Source: Euborellia annulipes (taxonomy: Eukaryota > Arthropoda > Insecta > Dermaptera > Anisolabididae). From it: a DNA stretch of 64,000 nucleotides. The first letter of the stretch is position 1. The number at the start of each line of letters is the position of its first letter. The DNA lies in the NCBI GenBank assembly GCA_023213315.1, contig JAKCPI010000526.1, forward strand, positions 1-64,000, read 5' to 3'. This document shows positions 1 to 11,515 of the stretch, piece by piece. The notes under the pieces are model-generated. The model made no database searches. It worked only from the letters and a program-made list of their open reading frames with translations, and had not been told where the DNA came from. A program made the translations under genes and the position numbers.

Positions 1-259
1 ATATTGTGATATTATAGAAAGATAAAATGTAATTATATAAAAATGAAATTTTGACAGTAAAAGGGTTGTTGGGTGAACTGTCAGTCAAAAACAGTTTTTG
101 CGGATAGTAAAATAATAGTAAATGGAAAAGGTACATCAAACAAGAATTTTATTTCAATGAAGGTTTTTGGCCATTCCATAATTTTATTTGATAATTATAA
201 AATCTTTGCGCCTTGAGCTTATACAACCAACGACACTAAGCTGTTTAAATAGTGATCAC

Positions 260-845
260 TAGAGACCGGACAAAAAAGCATAAAAAAATGGAAAAAAAGT
301 GCTTAAAAAGCATAAAAAACTTGAATAAAAAGTTGTTAAATAAGCATAAAAGTTGAAAAAAAAGCATCTCATAAGCAATTTTTACTCATACCAATGGCGT
401 ATATAAATTTTTTTTTTAAAGAAACTAAATTTATTCCGCCCCGCCCTGCGAAAAATTTTGTTTTTGCGGAACCAAATTTTTTCACCCTGCGGAAAAATTT
501 TTTTTTCAATGCTATAATTTTTCGCACTGCGGGGCTTTTGAAATTTTTTTTTTTTTTTTTGGGGGGGGGGGCCCCCCCCTTATACACTTCCCTGGTGTAT
601 GCGTGTGTGAATGGGAAAAAAGTGTGTTTTTTAATAAAAAAAAACAAAAAATATTATAAATATTCGTAAAATAAGTTCAAATAAGCACGAAAGGGAAAAA
701 AGCATAAAAACTCAAAAAAAGCAAAAAAGCATAAAAAAATGCAATCTCAATGCACTTAGTTTTTCCTAATTCGTATAGAAATTAAATATCTAATGGTTGC
801 TTATAAAATTGAGCAATAAGCATTTTGCTTAAAATCCGGTCTCTA
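260..845. mobile_element. Non-autonomous hAT-like MITE
   Basis: Terminal inverted repeats TAGAGACCGGA / TCCGGTCTCTA are flanked by a perfect 8-bp duplication GTGATCAC (252-259 and 846-853), the hAT signature. The 586-bp interior is A-rich with many short GCATAAAA repeats and a T18-G11-C8 homopolymer junction near 541-578. The overlapping ORFs on both strands are not genes. Confidence 0.82.
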
Positions 846-1268
846 GTGATCACGAGAGAGGATTTCGCAGCAATGAAATACGATAAATAACAAGAGAAAA
901 TGATTTCAATACATCGAGGCTTTTTAATTATACTATCTCATTCCACAGATAGGTCTTGAAATTTACAAAGTTCTAATTTATTTAAGATAACAACTAAGTA
1001 TCTGAATACCAACAATATAAACGCCGAATTGAGCGTCCATTTACAAGATTTCAAGAAATTCTTCGGAAAATACTTTATTGAACAAGTAAGAAATTGTACT
1101 GAGTACATAGGCCTAATTCCTACTTAGCGCGAGATAAATAAAAAAATTGATAATTTAAAGTCCTGATGGCCCCTGGACCTTAAGACAAGATTTATTTGAC
1201 GATTTTTTATAGCTGATTGAATAGTTTGTAGGTAGAATTATAAATTAAAGAGAGAGCAGCAAAGCCTG

Positions 1269-1374
1269 ATTTCATTTATTTCTCCCTCAGTAGTGTCAAT
1301 GACACACCGAGTGCTCTGAAGATTGTCCTAAACAGGACCGAAACGACATGCTCTGAGGGAGAAATAAATGAAAT
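1269..1374. repeat. Palindromic element with hammerhead-like centre
   Basis: Twenty-two-bp arms (1269-1290 and 1353-1374, word TTTATTTCTCCCTCAG) flank a loop. The loop holds CTGAAGA (1316-1322), a GTCCT/AGGAC helix and GAAAC (1340-1344). GAC replaces the expected GTC, so the motif is probably inactive. Confidence 0.55.
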
Positions 1375-2580
1375 TACCCTTAATTTATACCATAATTCTA
1401 CCTAAAAAGAAGACTTTGATAGAGAACTCGCCTTATGGGAACAGGGGTTCGTTTACCGTTCCAAGCGAAGAAAATTCTTAATTATTTTTAATAAACAGGA
1501 GAAGGGGCAGGTGCAGCCAAAAATAACAAGCCTTCGATTTTTTACAATCCAGTAAGAAGTTTCGAGTTAATTTTCGAAATCAATTAATTTAGAAAAATAG
1601 AGTCAGAGTCTAATAGTAATAGCTTCAGATACCGAAAAAGGTCCTTAAGTATAATAAAAACAAAAAGTCCTGTGAAACGGCCCCTTAAGGTTCTGAGTGT
1701 TTGGTATCTTGAAAAATGCGAACAATATTCTTGAAAATCATTAAACTTTCACTTTTATTAATATTTCATTCATATCATCGTAAAAGTAAAATATGAAAAA
1801 TAATTGATAATTTCTTCTTAATTTTATAAAAAAAAAAAAAAAAAAAAAAAATAGCAAACCGATTGAAAACAAAAAGTGAATGGAAAAATGAACAAATGCA
1901 AAGATGATTATGTAATGCCGGTCAGATAGAGAGAATTTGACAGGTGGATAGCGAGAAATTATAACATTGTTATTCGACGAGTCATTCATTCATGCTTTTT
2001 TTTTAAAGAACGGCAAATTTTAATTAGTACCCAAATGACATGCAAACCAATCCCCCGCCCAGGAGGTGAAATCGGGACGTGAGAATGGATAAAAGAGAGA
2101 TAGATGAGATATTTATTAATTTGAAAGGAGATTTTTCGAAATACACCTGTACTAAGAGTTGTGTGTGGTCCTAATAGCAAAATAAGTGAGGAAGGAAATA
2201 ATTATAAAAAAATAAAAAATGCTGATTTCTTCGAGTCTAATAAAAATTTTGTGATTCTGATTCTTCAGTTTGTTCTTCCCTCGAATACGAAGAGCAATAT
2301 TGAATAAAATATGCAAATTATATTACTAACTTCTTCTCTTTTCTCTCCCATACAAAGTTGAATTCTAAAAGATCTTGCGCGATCAAACGTGTTGAATATT
2401 CTTAGTAATAATATATAAGAAAAAATAAATCTTTAAACAGAATATTCCTATTAAGATTAAATGAGAAAAAGAAATAGGAATTTTTAATTAATTCGTTCTA
2501 AAGTGGTTCAGAAGATGAAATAATAAATTTGGAGAAAATTTTTTACAAATTTTATGACAAAGATAAAATCTTTTTTTTTT
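1375..2580. other. AT-rich intergenic or intronic stretch
   Basis: It holds an A22 run at about 1829-1850 and a short SINE-B-like remnant near 1628-1650 (ATACCGAAAAAGG). A GC-richer patch at 2030-2080 has weak splice-like borders on the plus strand. I see no supportable gene. Confidence 0.45.
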
Positions 2581-2585
2581 TTTAG

Positions 2586-2694
2586 AGATAAAATGTCATG
2601 TTTTATATCCAGAGGATTTGGGAGAGCTTTATTCAGAAAGATGATTAATCATAGGAAAACAAAAAAGTTGTTCAATCATTATTCCATCACGAGG
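2586..2694 (+). CDS. Candidate coding exon on the plus strand
   Basis: A T14 tract ending TTTAG| and a consensus donor AGG|GTGAGT enclose 109 nt with one open frame of 36 codons (contains SRGFGRALFRKMINHRK and ends NHYSITR). A second possible acceptor (TATATCCAG) lies inside. The peptide is basic and unrecognised. Chance is plausible in AT-rich DNA. Confidence 0.22.
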
Positions 2695-2984
2695 GTGAGT
2701 GCCCAAAGTCAAAAAGTCATTTTTAATTAAAAGTACGCACTTTGAAATAAATTATAATGAGTAAAAAGTTTTATCAAAATAGTTCATCAAAATAAAATAA
2801 TCTTTATAAAAAAAAAAAAAAATTTAGTGAAATCAAATATAAAGTTTGATTAAAGAAAAAAATAAAAATGAGTAAAATGATTTTAATAAAAGTTAAAAAA
2901 AGAAATTTTCATATTTAAATTTTATTAAAAATGAAAAATAAAAAAATTGATTAAAACATTTTTACTTTATCTTTTTTTTTATTT

Positions 2985-3160
2985 AAGTGATTTTGACAGC
3001 TTTGAGTTTAAAAGCAACATGTTAACGTCACTGTTAAAACTTGATTTAGTTTTTAACGCTGATGTTATCATTTTACTTTTTAACACCCAATTTATGATGT
3101 TAAATTTTAACGTATGTTTTTAGAGAATCGACCTGAATATGAGTGAAACAATATCCGTTG
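2985..3160. repeat. Fragment of the 8.2-8.8 kb foldback family
   Basis: Words such as AGCAACATGTTAACGTC and TTTTAACACCCAATTT match the arms of the foldback at 8217-8802. Only one arm is present and it is diverged. Confidence 0.6.
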
Positions 3161-4255
3161 TTAGGGTGCCTATCTTATTAAAAAATTTATTCTCTATTAG
3201 AGAAAAAAAGAATCGAATTTTTTACTCAATAAAGTTTAAGGGTGACCTAAAAATAACATGTTAAAAGGTGGTATCATTCGTCGCGACTCTACATATAAAA
3301 GGGGTATTTGAAATAAATAATTTTATATCTTATTCTTTTTGAGATCAAATTTCTAAATTAAAAAAATATTATGTTATCAAATAAAATTATGTGTAAAATG
3401 TAATTTAAGATTCAAAAAAAAAAATCTCAATGCGGTGATTATTTTATTTTATTGTTTAAAAAAAAATTCAGATCTTCGTATTTTGATTATTGAGATTTTT
3501 TAACAAAAAGACACATAGTTAGAGCTGGGAGTTAATTAAATTTTCAATTATCACCAATCTTGTTTTCATTTTTATTTTGAAATAGTTTAATTTTCCTATA
3601 GAGCTTATTTTTTTGTCATATGGCTGGCTTTATTTTAATGAATTTCTAGAAAAGAAAACACATGATAAATTCTATCTTTTTAATTAAAAGAAAATTTAAT
3701 TAACAATTATGTAAATTTTAAATAAAAGATGAGAGAAAAAGGAAAAACTTTTCAAATAATAAAAGAAACAAGTAACTTAAAAATAAACAACCCTGCTACA
3801 ATTTTAAAGCACCTAAAAAAAAAAAAAGAAAAAATAAGTAAAACAACTCTGGAACATCTTACTCTGAATGCTTATCAACACTTCTATTAGAATGATAATT
3901 GTCAACAAGGCGAAACTTTCATTGGTGTCACATCAGCTTGCTAATTTCTCCTTCTGTGACTTTTTCATCTTTAATTTCTTTTTTTTTTTTTGCTCCTTGA
4001 ATAATAGTTAAAAATTTTAAAATTGCTTGAATTTTAATTAAGTTTCTCTAACAAATTTTGTAATCATGTTTTTTTGAAAAAGAAAATTATATCAAATTTA
4101 TGGAGGTTATGGTTGTGTTAAAAGATGGTTGGAAGTAAATAAATAAATAAAAAATTTAAAAAAAAAAGGTAGAGAACAAACTATAGCCTTTGAGATAATT
4201 TTCAACAGCTTCCGTTTCAGACTTGAATATTTCCAAAAAATAAATAAATAAATAA
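3161..4255. other. AT-rich stretch, no gene seen
   Basis: Poly-A and poly-T tracts and TAAA microsatellite at 4136-4150 and 4240-4260. No recognised feature. Confidence 0.5.
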
Positions 4256-4260
4256 TAAAT

Positions 4261-4597
4261 ATAGATATATGGAATGGAGTCAGCTGAGGAAAAGTAAAAA
4301 ACAAATTTATACTGTCGACGTTTCGAGCGCTCTTCGTGCTCTTCCTCGAGACAGTTGATGATAGCCTTACTTTTAAGCACATGCCTTGTATGATATTAAA
4401 ATCTTTATTAAATCTTTCAACAAACACATGATACATTATTAATGTTGTTAAATTTGTTTAATGACAATCTAATTATTACCATCTGTAACAATTGACATTT
4501 AGACTATCTCGAGGAAGAGCACAAGGAGCGCTCGAAACGTCGATAGTATAAATTTGTTTTTTACTTTTCCTTGGCTGACTCCATTCCATACATCTAT
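4261..4597. mobile_element. Inverted-pair element with hammerhead-like arms
   Basis: Left arm 4261-4350 and right arm 4505-4597 are inverted copies of about 90 bp. On the arm strand each reads CTCGAGGAAGAGC, a loop, GCTCGAAACGTCGA, then AT-rich sequence ending ACTCCATTCCAT. GAGC/GCTC can form stem II before GAAAC.GTC. The usual CTGANGA core is altered to a CTCGAGGA form. Same architecture as the elements at 5.9, 44.8 and 53.3 kb. Confidence 0.6.
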
Positions 4598-5117
4598 ATT
4601 TAATACTCACAGGCAGTTTTATAATTAAAAATAATATATCTATGCTTTGCTTATATTTTAATAGGCTGTTAATTAAAATTATATATTTTTGCATACGACA
4701 ATAGAATTATTTATGAGATATGAGATAAAGCAGGGACCGATGGAAATTGAAGATAGATCAGCCTTAATGAAAGGCCGAAACTTTATACAATAGCTATTGA
4801 AAATTAAAATTCACTCTTCTTCATTCGCCTTCTTATAACAAATTTATTTTTAATAGGTTTAATTAAAATATCATCTCCACTCCTTGAAGGACCAGAGAAA
4901 AGATTTTAGGTATAACCTAAAATCTTGGACGAAAAAAGTTTTAAAATTTTTATTTTTAATTACTTATAAGTCAATCAGCCGAATATGACAGCTTATAAAA
5001 ATTAATATTTTAATAATAATGACCTTCACTACAAGGAAAATCAGGAAGGAGAAATTTGAATGCCTATTAGTTGACAATCCTATTGTAAATTAAAAATTTT
5101 AAATTCAGTGATAAATG

Positions 5118-5276
5118 TCAAGGCGGGACATGTGAACTTGGGTGAGGAGGATCCAAGACGTAAAGTTCGTTCTTTCTTCCTTTCCTTTTGGGCGGTTCGG
5201 GATATGATGGGATGGGATGGGATGGCTCCAGATGAGGTGACTCATCGTCAGGCAGTTTGACTGGCTTCGGAACGTC
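5118..5276 (-). CDS. Candidate proline-rich terminal exon
   Basis: On the minus strand a CT-rich tract (CTCTCTCTTTCTCTCTTC) leads to GGTCAG| and then 52 codons ending in TGA at 5118. The peptide starts DVPKPVKLPDDES, passes through a proline and histidine-rich stretch, a basic PPKRKGRKNE segment and ends SSHVPP. The exon starts in phase 0, matching both first exons. A GATGG tandem run (about 5206-5222) lies inside it. The plus strand has a competing open frame over 5251-5321 (starts QFDWLRNVLT), with a poorer acceptor and a GAG|GTACAG donor. The function is unknown. Confidence 0.35.
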   Translation of the reverse strand, partial: DVPKPVKLPDDESPHLEPSHPIPSYPEPPKRKGRKNELYVLDPPHPSSHVPP

Positions 5277-5884
5277 CTGACCAAAAGCCACTCGGTAGAA
5301 GAGAGAAAGAGAGAGGTACAGTCCAGGTGAAATGTCTGGTCACCGACACCGGCGACAAGTCAAGAGCCAGTTGCTTCGTCATACTCAAAAAGGTTCGGTT
5401 AGAAAATCAAGAAATCTGAACATTTATTCCAGGGAATTAAGAAAATAAGATATCTTTCCAACTCACGTCAACTTGCTTTTTTTTTATTATCAAACTAGCT
5501 CCCTCGGAAAAACAAAATATGCAAAATATTTAAGACATGTTTTCAATAATAACTCTCTAATTTAATTTTTTTTTTTTTTTTTTTTATTTGAAATTTTTAT
5601 AATTTATTTGTCTATGTTGGTCAGTTTTAAAAAAATGGCTAAATTTAAATTTACACCATCTAAAAATATTGGTTTATTTAAAATTTTTAAAAATTATTTG
5701 TCTGAGAATATTACAACTATGATTCAAATATGATTTCAGAGAAAATATTTTGGTCGATGGGGGATTAAGTCTATGATATTCTGATAACACTTGACACTCC
5801 AAAATAACACTTTCGAATCCAGAATATTAAAAAGCAAGCTTAGGCCTAAGTGTAAATGATAATAAAATAATAATGCTTGTGATA

Positions 5885-6112
5885 TAGGTATATTCAGGCC
5901 AAAATTTAATTCCACCATATAGCCGACGTTTCGGGGATCTGAACGCTCCCTTCTTCAGGACTAATGTGGATTCAAAAATTAACCTTCCTACATTAGTGAT
6001 AAAACCAAAGGGAAGGTTAATTTTTTGAACTCACATAGTCCTGAAGAAGGGAGGCGTTCAGACTCCCGAAACGTCGGCTGTATAGAGGAATTTTCGCTTG
6101 AATATACTTCCA
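5885..6112. mobile_element. Inverted-pair element carrying two hammerhead-like motifs
   Basis: Two inverted arms (about 5885-5995 and 6005-6112) meet head to head. On its own strand each holds TAGTC, CTGAAGA, GGGAG ... CCC, GAAAC, GTC and GGCT. The arrangement resembles paired terminal repeats of Penelope-like elements or dimeric retrozyme-type units, families known to carry hammerhead ribozymes. No reverse transcriptase frame is present. Confidence 0.6.
6035..6084 (+). ncRNA. Hammerhead-ribozyme-like motif (type I order)
   Basis: Stem I 5' strand ATAGTC, core CTGAAGA (6041-6047), stem II GGGAG/CTCCC (6049-6053 / 6063-6067), GAAAC (6068-6072), GTC (6073-6075), stem I 3' strand GGCTGTAT. Core position 7 tolerates any base, so CTGAAGA fits CTGANGA. 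Stem III would be only the palindrome ACGT, so cleavage would need a dimer. The mirror copy on the minus strand (5918-5963) pairs TAGTC with GGCTA, keeping stem I pairing despite sequence differences. Confidence 0.42.
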
Positions 6113-8216
6113 TCATAATCATTATTATTTCATTATCTACACCAGGCTTTCCCAATATTTATTAAATGAATAAAATCAATTTTGGAAGTATTGTAATTAA
6201 TTTTCCTTTGACTCCATCACCGAATATAATAACGTAAATAATCGCAACTAGTTTAATAAATAATATGATATACAAGATTAAGCATTTATTTGTTTGATAT
6301 CCCCAGGCTATGAAAAATCTGGTGGATCTCTCTCCAATCATACACTCAAAAATTGTATTGATTGAATTATAAATATGAAGTTCACTCGTTTTAATCCTGT
6401 TTGGTAATCAAGGGACAAACAAGACTTCTAAAAATATCTCAATCGACTTTGTATGACATTAAAGTGGGTGTGTGTTATGTGTGAGTATGAAAAAAATTCA
6501 AAAGACAATTTTATCAATGGAATGGATGATGAAGTTCTCAGTTAAGAAAATGTGAAGTAACAAAGAGATCAACCCAAAAATCTTTAAGAGGTAATTTATT
6601 TGTGTAGCTATATTACCGACATTCAAATAAATATTATCCTTCTCTCAAAAGAGTATTAAGTTGGAAAAATTCGTTCTTAATCAAAAAAAGGTTTTAATAT
6701 CTTTGGAGAGATTTATGAACATTAAAAATGATATAAAATTGATATTTAAATTTTAGAATAATTAATTATAATAATTATAGGAAAGATGTTGAGTGTTATG
6801 ATTAATAAAATTAATATTTTTATGCCTATAATATAACTTTTTAACCATTAATCAAAGGAAGCAAACGAAATTAAGACATTTCATGACGTATTAGAATAAT
6901 AATTTGTCTTCAATCTGATAAAAATAAAAAGGGTAAGTGAATAAAAAAAAAAATTTGATATTTCTATTAAAAGTTTCCCCGTTTTCATCAATTTGTCTTG
7001 TCTGTCTTTCTTTATTTGGAAAAGTTATTTAAAATCCAATTGTATGGGGAGTATGAAAAGAATTTTAGAAACAGCCAAATCGAATTTTATAAAAAAAAAA
7101 AATTAAATTTGGTTTGAATAAGAGAAATTATAATTAAAATTAAGGGCAAATTAAACAAAAAAGATCAGTATATCAATATAAAAAGGAATTTTAAAAAAAA
7201 TCTATGGCCCCTGAATACTCTGCAACCCAATTCACACAAAACCTTTTTATACAACCATTTCATTCAAAATTTCAGGTTATTTATTAAAAAGAGTTTTTCC
7301 ATAGAGGGTAAAAGAAAGCCTTTATTAATTTATATTCAAATAATTTCCTATAATTAATGTGTACAATCAATGAAACTTGAATAATCCCTACTTTACAACT
7401 TTTTTTAATCAATACAATTTTAAATAAAAATAATTGTATTTAAGTTGATTAGTATATTGGAGTAAATTTTAATATAAGTTTTTTTTAAAACCATCTATTC
7501 ATTAGATTTTCAACTGACTAAATTAAAAAAAAAGTTTTGTAAAAGCTTTTCATTATGAGAATAATTAATAAATGAAAATAGTTCAAAAAATTAAGCCATT
7601 TGAGTGTATTTATAAAAACAATTTCTAAACAATTTGAATAATTTATAAGAAACAAAAACAAAAAAAAGGTTAATTTTTGATTCAAATTTACGAAAACAAT
7701 TTATGTTTTGAAAGAAATGGAATGCAAATTGAACCGTGAGCTTTTGTGAGATTATAAATTGAATAATTAAAGAAGATAGTAGATGTGGCCAACATTAAGC
7801 CTTTAAATTGAAAATGAAGGCTATAACAAAAGCTCTCTACAAATTACTAATTTCAAAAAAAAAAAAAAGTTATTACATATTCATACCAAAGGATTTGAAG
7901 AATCAATAATGTAATATTATGTTGGTTTAAAAGACTTAATACAGAGGGTCAAATTAAAATTATTCAATTTGATTTTATTTGGGCTTGACTTACAGGTTTC
8001 ATTGAACAAAAAAAAAAGGGTTTAAATTTTACTACCACGGAAGGTAATAAATGTCCTCCAATGAAAGGAGTTTGGATAAGATAAAAGCTCAAAATAAATT
8101 TTGAATGTCTAAGCTCGGGGATATTGTTAATTTAGGTCTGGATTTCACTTTAAAAAAAAAAAATCAAAAATTTTCTTGGCACACTAAAATAAAAGATAAA
8201 AATTTTATATCTCCCT
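6113..8216. other. AT-rich stretch, no gene seen
   Basis: Many A and T runs and no open frame with splice borders. A donor-like AAAGG|GTAAGT on the plus strand at about 6929 lacks a supported exon. Confidence 0.5.
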
Positions 8217-8802
8217 CTATTCTGTAAACAAAAACTTTAAAGTCAAAGCGTTAACATTTAGTAAATAGTGTTAAAAATTAATGTCATGTCTAGGGGGATG
8301 CCTTTAATATTTTAACGTCGTATTTAAAATAAACCAATGGCGTCTTTAACCTAAAAAGTTAGGTTATGATTTTGATAGCTTTGAAATAAAAGCAACATGT
8401 TAACGTCGCTGTTAAAACTTTTTTAAGAGAATAGCATGATTGTTTTTACATTACTTTTTAACAATCATTTGTTGATTTTAAATTATATATATACCTGGTT
8501 ATCAGGTCTATTCTCTAAAAACAGACGTTAAAATTTAAAATAAGCAAATGGGTGTTAAAAAGTAATGTAAAAACAAGCGTTAAAAATGCTATTCTCTTAA
8601 CAAAGTTTTAACAGCGACGTTAACATGTTGCTTTTTTTAAAGATATCAAAATCATAACCTTACTTTTTAGGTTAAGGACGCCATCTTTATTTTAAATACG
8701 AAGTTAAAATATTAAAGGCACCCTCTAGATATGACATTAATTTTTAACACTATTTACTAAATGTTAACGCTTTGACTTTAAACTTTTTGTTTACAGAATA
8801 GC
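8217..8802. mobile_element. Large foldback element
   Basis: Imperfect inverted arms of about 260 bp (8217-8480 and 8525-8802) start and end with CTATTCTGTAAACAAAAA / its complement. They contain mirrored TTAACATGTTGC, AGGTTAAGGACGCC and GTTAACGCTTTGACTTT blocks. A related tail (GCCATCTTATCGG) occurs at 8889 and again at 21112. Confidence 0.75.
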
Positions 8803-8945
8803 TAATTGAGGCAAGGAAGTGTTAAAATGAATTAATGTTGTTTACAGATGTTAAAAGTTAAGTTTTTGCTTAGAAAATAGACCTGAACGCCATCTTATCG
8901 GGAAAATCATGCGTAACAGCTTCATTCCTACTCCTCCTTAAGCAA
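8803..8945. repeat. Tail related to the foldback family
   Basis: CGCCATCTTATCGGGAAAA and CTTCATTCCTACTC here recur at 21110-21165 in the same order. Confidence 0.55.
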
Positions 8946-9119
8946 ATTTAAAAATTATATTTTTAACTATAAAATATGTGTATTTCCATACCCTATAAAT
9001 CAAATTGATTAACTTTATTTGGAGAATCCAACAATATAAAAAAAAACATTTGGAGAACAATAGAATAAATTTGCCTACGTAACAGTTTAAATGAAGTATC
9101 TTAAAAGCCCACGACTTAA

Positions 9120-9251
9120 AAAAAAATTGTGAAGGGGGGGGGCCCCCCCCGCGGGGGGGGCCCCGGTGTTTTTTTTCATATAAACCCCCATAATATTATT
9201 ACGTCTGGGGGGGGGGAGGGGTGGGGGGGGGGGGGGGGGGGGGGGGGGGGG

Positions 9252-9290
<39 letters not shown>
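9120..9290. repeat. Extreme G, C and A homopolymer block
   Basis: G9C9-GC-G8C4 is followed by a G-rich run to about 9251 and then A39. It is possibly a consensus artefact. The plus ORF through it is not a gene. Confidence 0.8.
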
Positions 9291-9292
<2 letters not shown>

Positions 9293-9896
9293 ATTTTACG
9301 TGAGAAACACTAAATTAAAACAAAAAATTAGACCTAATTCAACGAATGACTGAATAAAGGTGGCACATTTTAATGTCACAGTTTTTTTTTTTTATTGTTA
9401 AATATTAAAACAAAAAAGTAGAGGCCTATTATTTGTCTTAAAAAGTTAATAATCGAGATTTACTTTTACCAGAAGCATTCAAATGAACGAAAATTGGCCT
9501 ATTATCGTCTAAGTTTAGTGATTATTTCTATTTTCTTCTCATAAAGTTTTATACTATCTCTACAATGGTCTTTATACTTAGATAATATATTAATTCTAAA
9601 TAAGTAATAATCACCCTGGAACTATATTAATCCTTTTAAAATGAATAATATTAAATTGAATACCTTCTAAAGAATTATATCAAGTTTTGTTTAAATAAAG
9701 CTTAAGTTTATAATTCAATATCATTGTGTATGTATTTTTTTTTATTCTCTAGAGAATAAAATGCTTAATGTTTTTAATTAGAATTAAGTCTTTCTCAAAA
9801 AATTATCTCTCTTTGTGGCGTTAAAACTCGTAAGCGTTTGATCAGTATCAGAGGGGCAAACCCCCTACCCCTGGAAGAGTCTACAATTTCTGAGTT

Positions 9897-9993
9897 AAAT
9901 AAAATCCTCGAATTGCCTATGATCCGAACCCGCGAACCTTGTTATAGAGGCCCAGCACGCTAGCCACTACACCAAGCCCGAGGACTTTTTAAT
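9897..9993 (-). mobile_element. SINE-A head (tRNA-derived), partial
   Basis: The reverse complement carries an A box TGGTGTAGTGG and a B box GGGTTCGGATC, followed by GATTTTATTT as in other SINE-A copies. Truncated after the tRNA-like part. Confidence 0.75.
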
Positions 9994-11515
9994 TTTTATT
10001 TTCTACTCAATCTATTTTGAAACATATAGAGAGCTATCATGTGTTTTTAAGTAATTTTACTTCCCCAGAAGTGAATTTTGATTGCGTCGCTGGTACACAA
10101 TTAAAAAGAGAATAAAATTTAGAAAAATAAGTATGCCAGAGAGTAAAATTCGATCTTTATATAGCATATAATATTGTGGGAAAGTAAAATGAATAAACTT
10201 GTGACATCTTTTATCTTAATTACTCCAAATGAAGAAAACAATTCACAAATGAAAATAAAGAAATTTATTCTCAATTAAATACTGAATCGAACCATCTATT
10301 GAAACCAATAAGGTAAAATTGATTAAGTCGTTTCAACAAAAATATTTTTTGTTCTACCCCTCCTCACCCTCCCCCCACCCTCGACCTTTAAGAGTTTTTA
10401 TAACAAAATTGGAAAAACTAAAAGCGGTTTCGGATACTATAGTGGAATAAATATCACTGCTCAAGTGATATCGTACTAACGAATTATTTCAATTATCTAA
10501 TTGAAATACGGCCTTAATATTTTATTCAAAAATATATATTATCCTTTAATTCCTATTTAATATTCTATCTTGTTTTCAGGATTATATTCTAAAAACAATG
10601 GAAATTATTATTTTACCTTAATAAGTAATGAAACATATATGTAAAAAAAAAGATTTCAATTTCTCTGGCCTTGTAATAATTTTTTTATCGCAAATTTAAT
10701 TCAATGTAAAATTCTAATTATATTATTTTCCGCAAGAGACATTTTAATAGAAGAATTTATATGAATGAATAAGAAGAGTGAAAAAAGAAGAATCAGGTGA
10801 TGAGAGGAAAGAAGAAGCAACGGCAGGAGGAGCAAGGAGGCTGGTTGCTTGTCAGCCATTCGGAATCTCAAGAATGTTACTGGTCCAAAGTGGCTCTCTC
10901 AAGCAGTTCAGTCAAACAAATAAAGAAAAAAAAAAAAAAAAAAAGATGGTCAGTCATCGGTGGGAATTCTACTCAAATCTCTACCTACAATCAAAACATA
11001 TAATATTAAGTAATCAAAATATTGTATAAAAGAATGAAGCCAATTTGAGAGATTTAATAATGTATCTCCCTTTCATATAAGAGAGAAAGTATTCGTCAAG
11101 AATGAAATAATAATTTATTATTATAAAGAAATGCATTATTCTATTCATTTTTCACTTGCGGTGATTTAAAAGATTTATTATATAACATAGAAAGATCTTA
11201 ACTATAGAATAGTCTACAAGTTACAAGTGAATTTTTAACATTTTGCTTTGCTCTGATTATAATTGTGAGGGGAGGGAGAAGGGAGGTTAATTCAATGAAT
11301 GCGGTTAACGGTACTTTAAATTTTAACAAGAGCAAGTGTTTTTTTTTACCTCAAAGGCGAATTGAATTTTAAATAAACATATTTATGTTAAATATTACAA
11401 TATAATATTGTTTAAATGGTTTTGAATTTATAATTTACTGTGAGCCCCAGCAGCTCAAGTGATTTTTAAAGGGTGTTAAAAAAAATAAACTTTTTTTTAT
11501 TAAAAAATATTTCTA
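9994..11515. other. AT-rich stretch with one purine-rich patch
   Basis: The patch at 10780-10980 is GC-richer and purine-rich with two overlapping plus-strand frames and an A18 run. Splice borders are not convincing and no exon is called. Confidence 0.4.

Noticed and set aside
369..669. Overlapping 91-92 codon ORFs on both strands
   Set aside because: They lie wholly inside the hAT MITE at 260-845 and cross a T18-G11-C8 junction. Composition is low-complexity and there is no conserved pattern.
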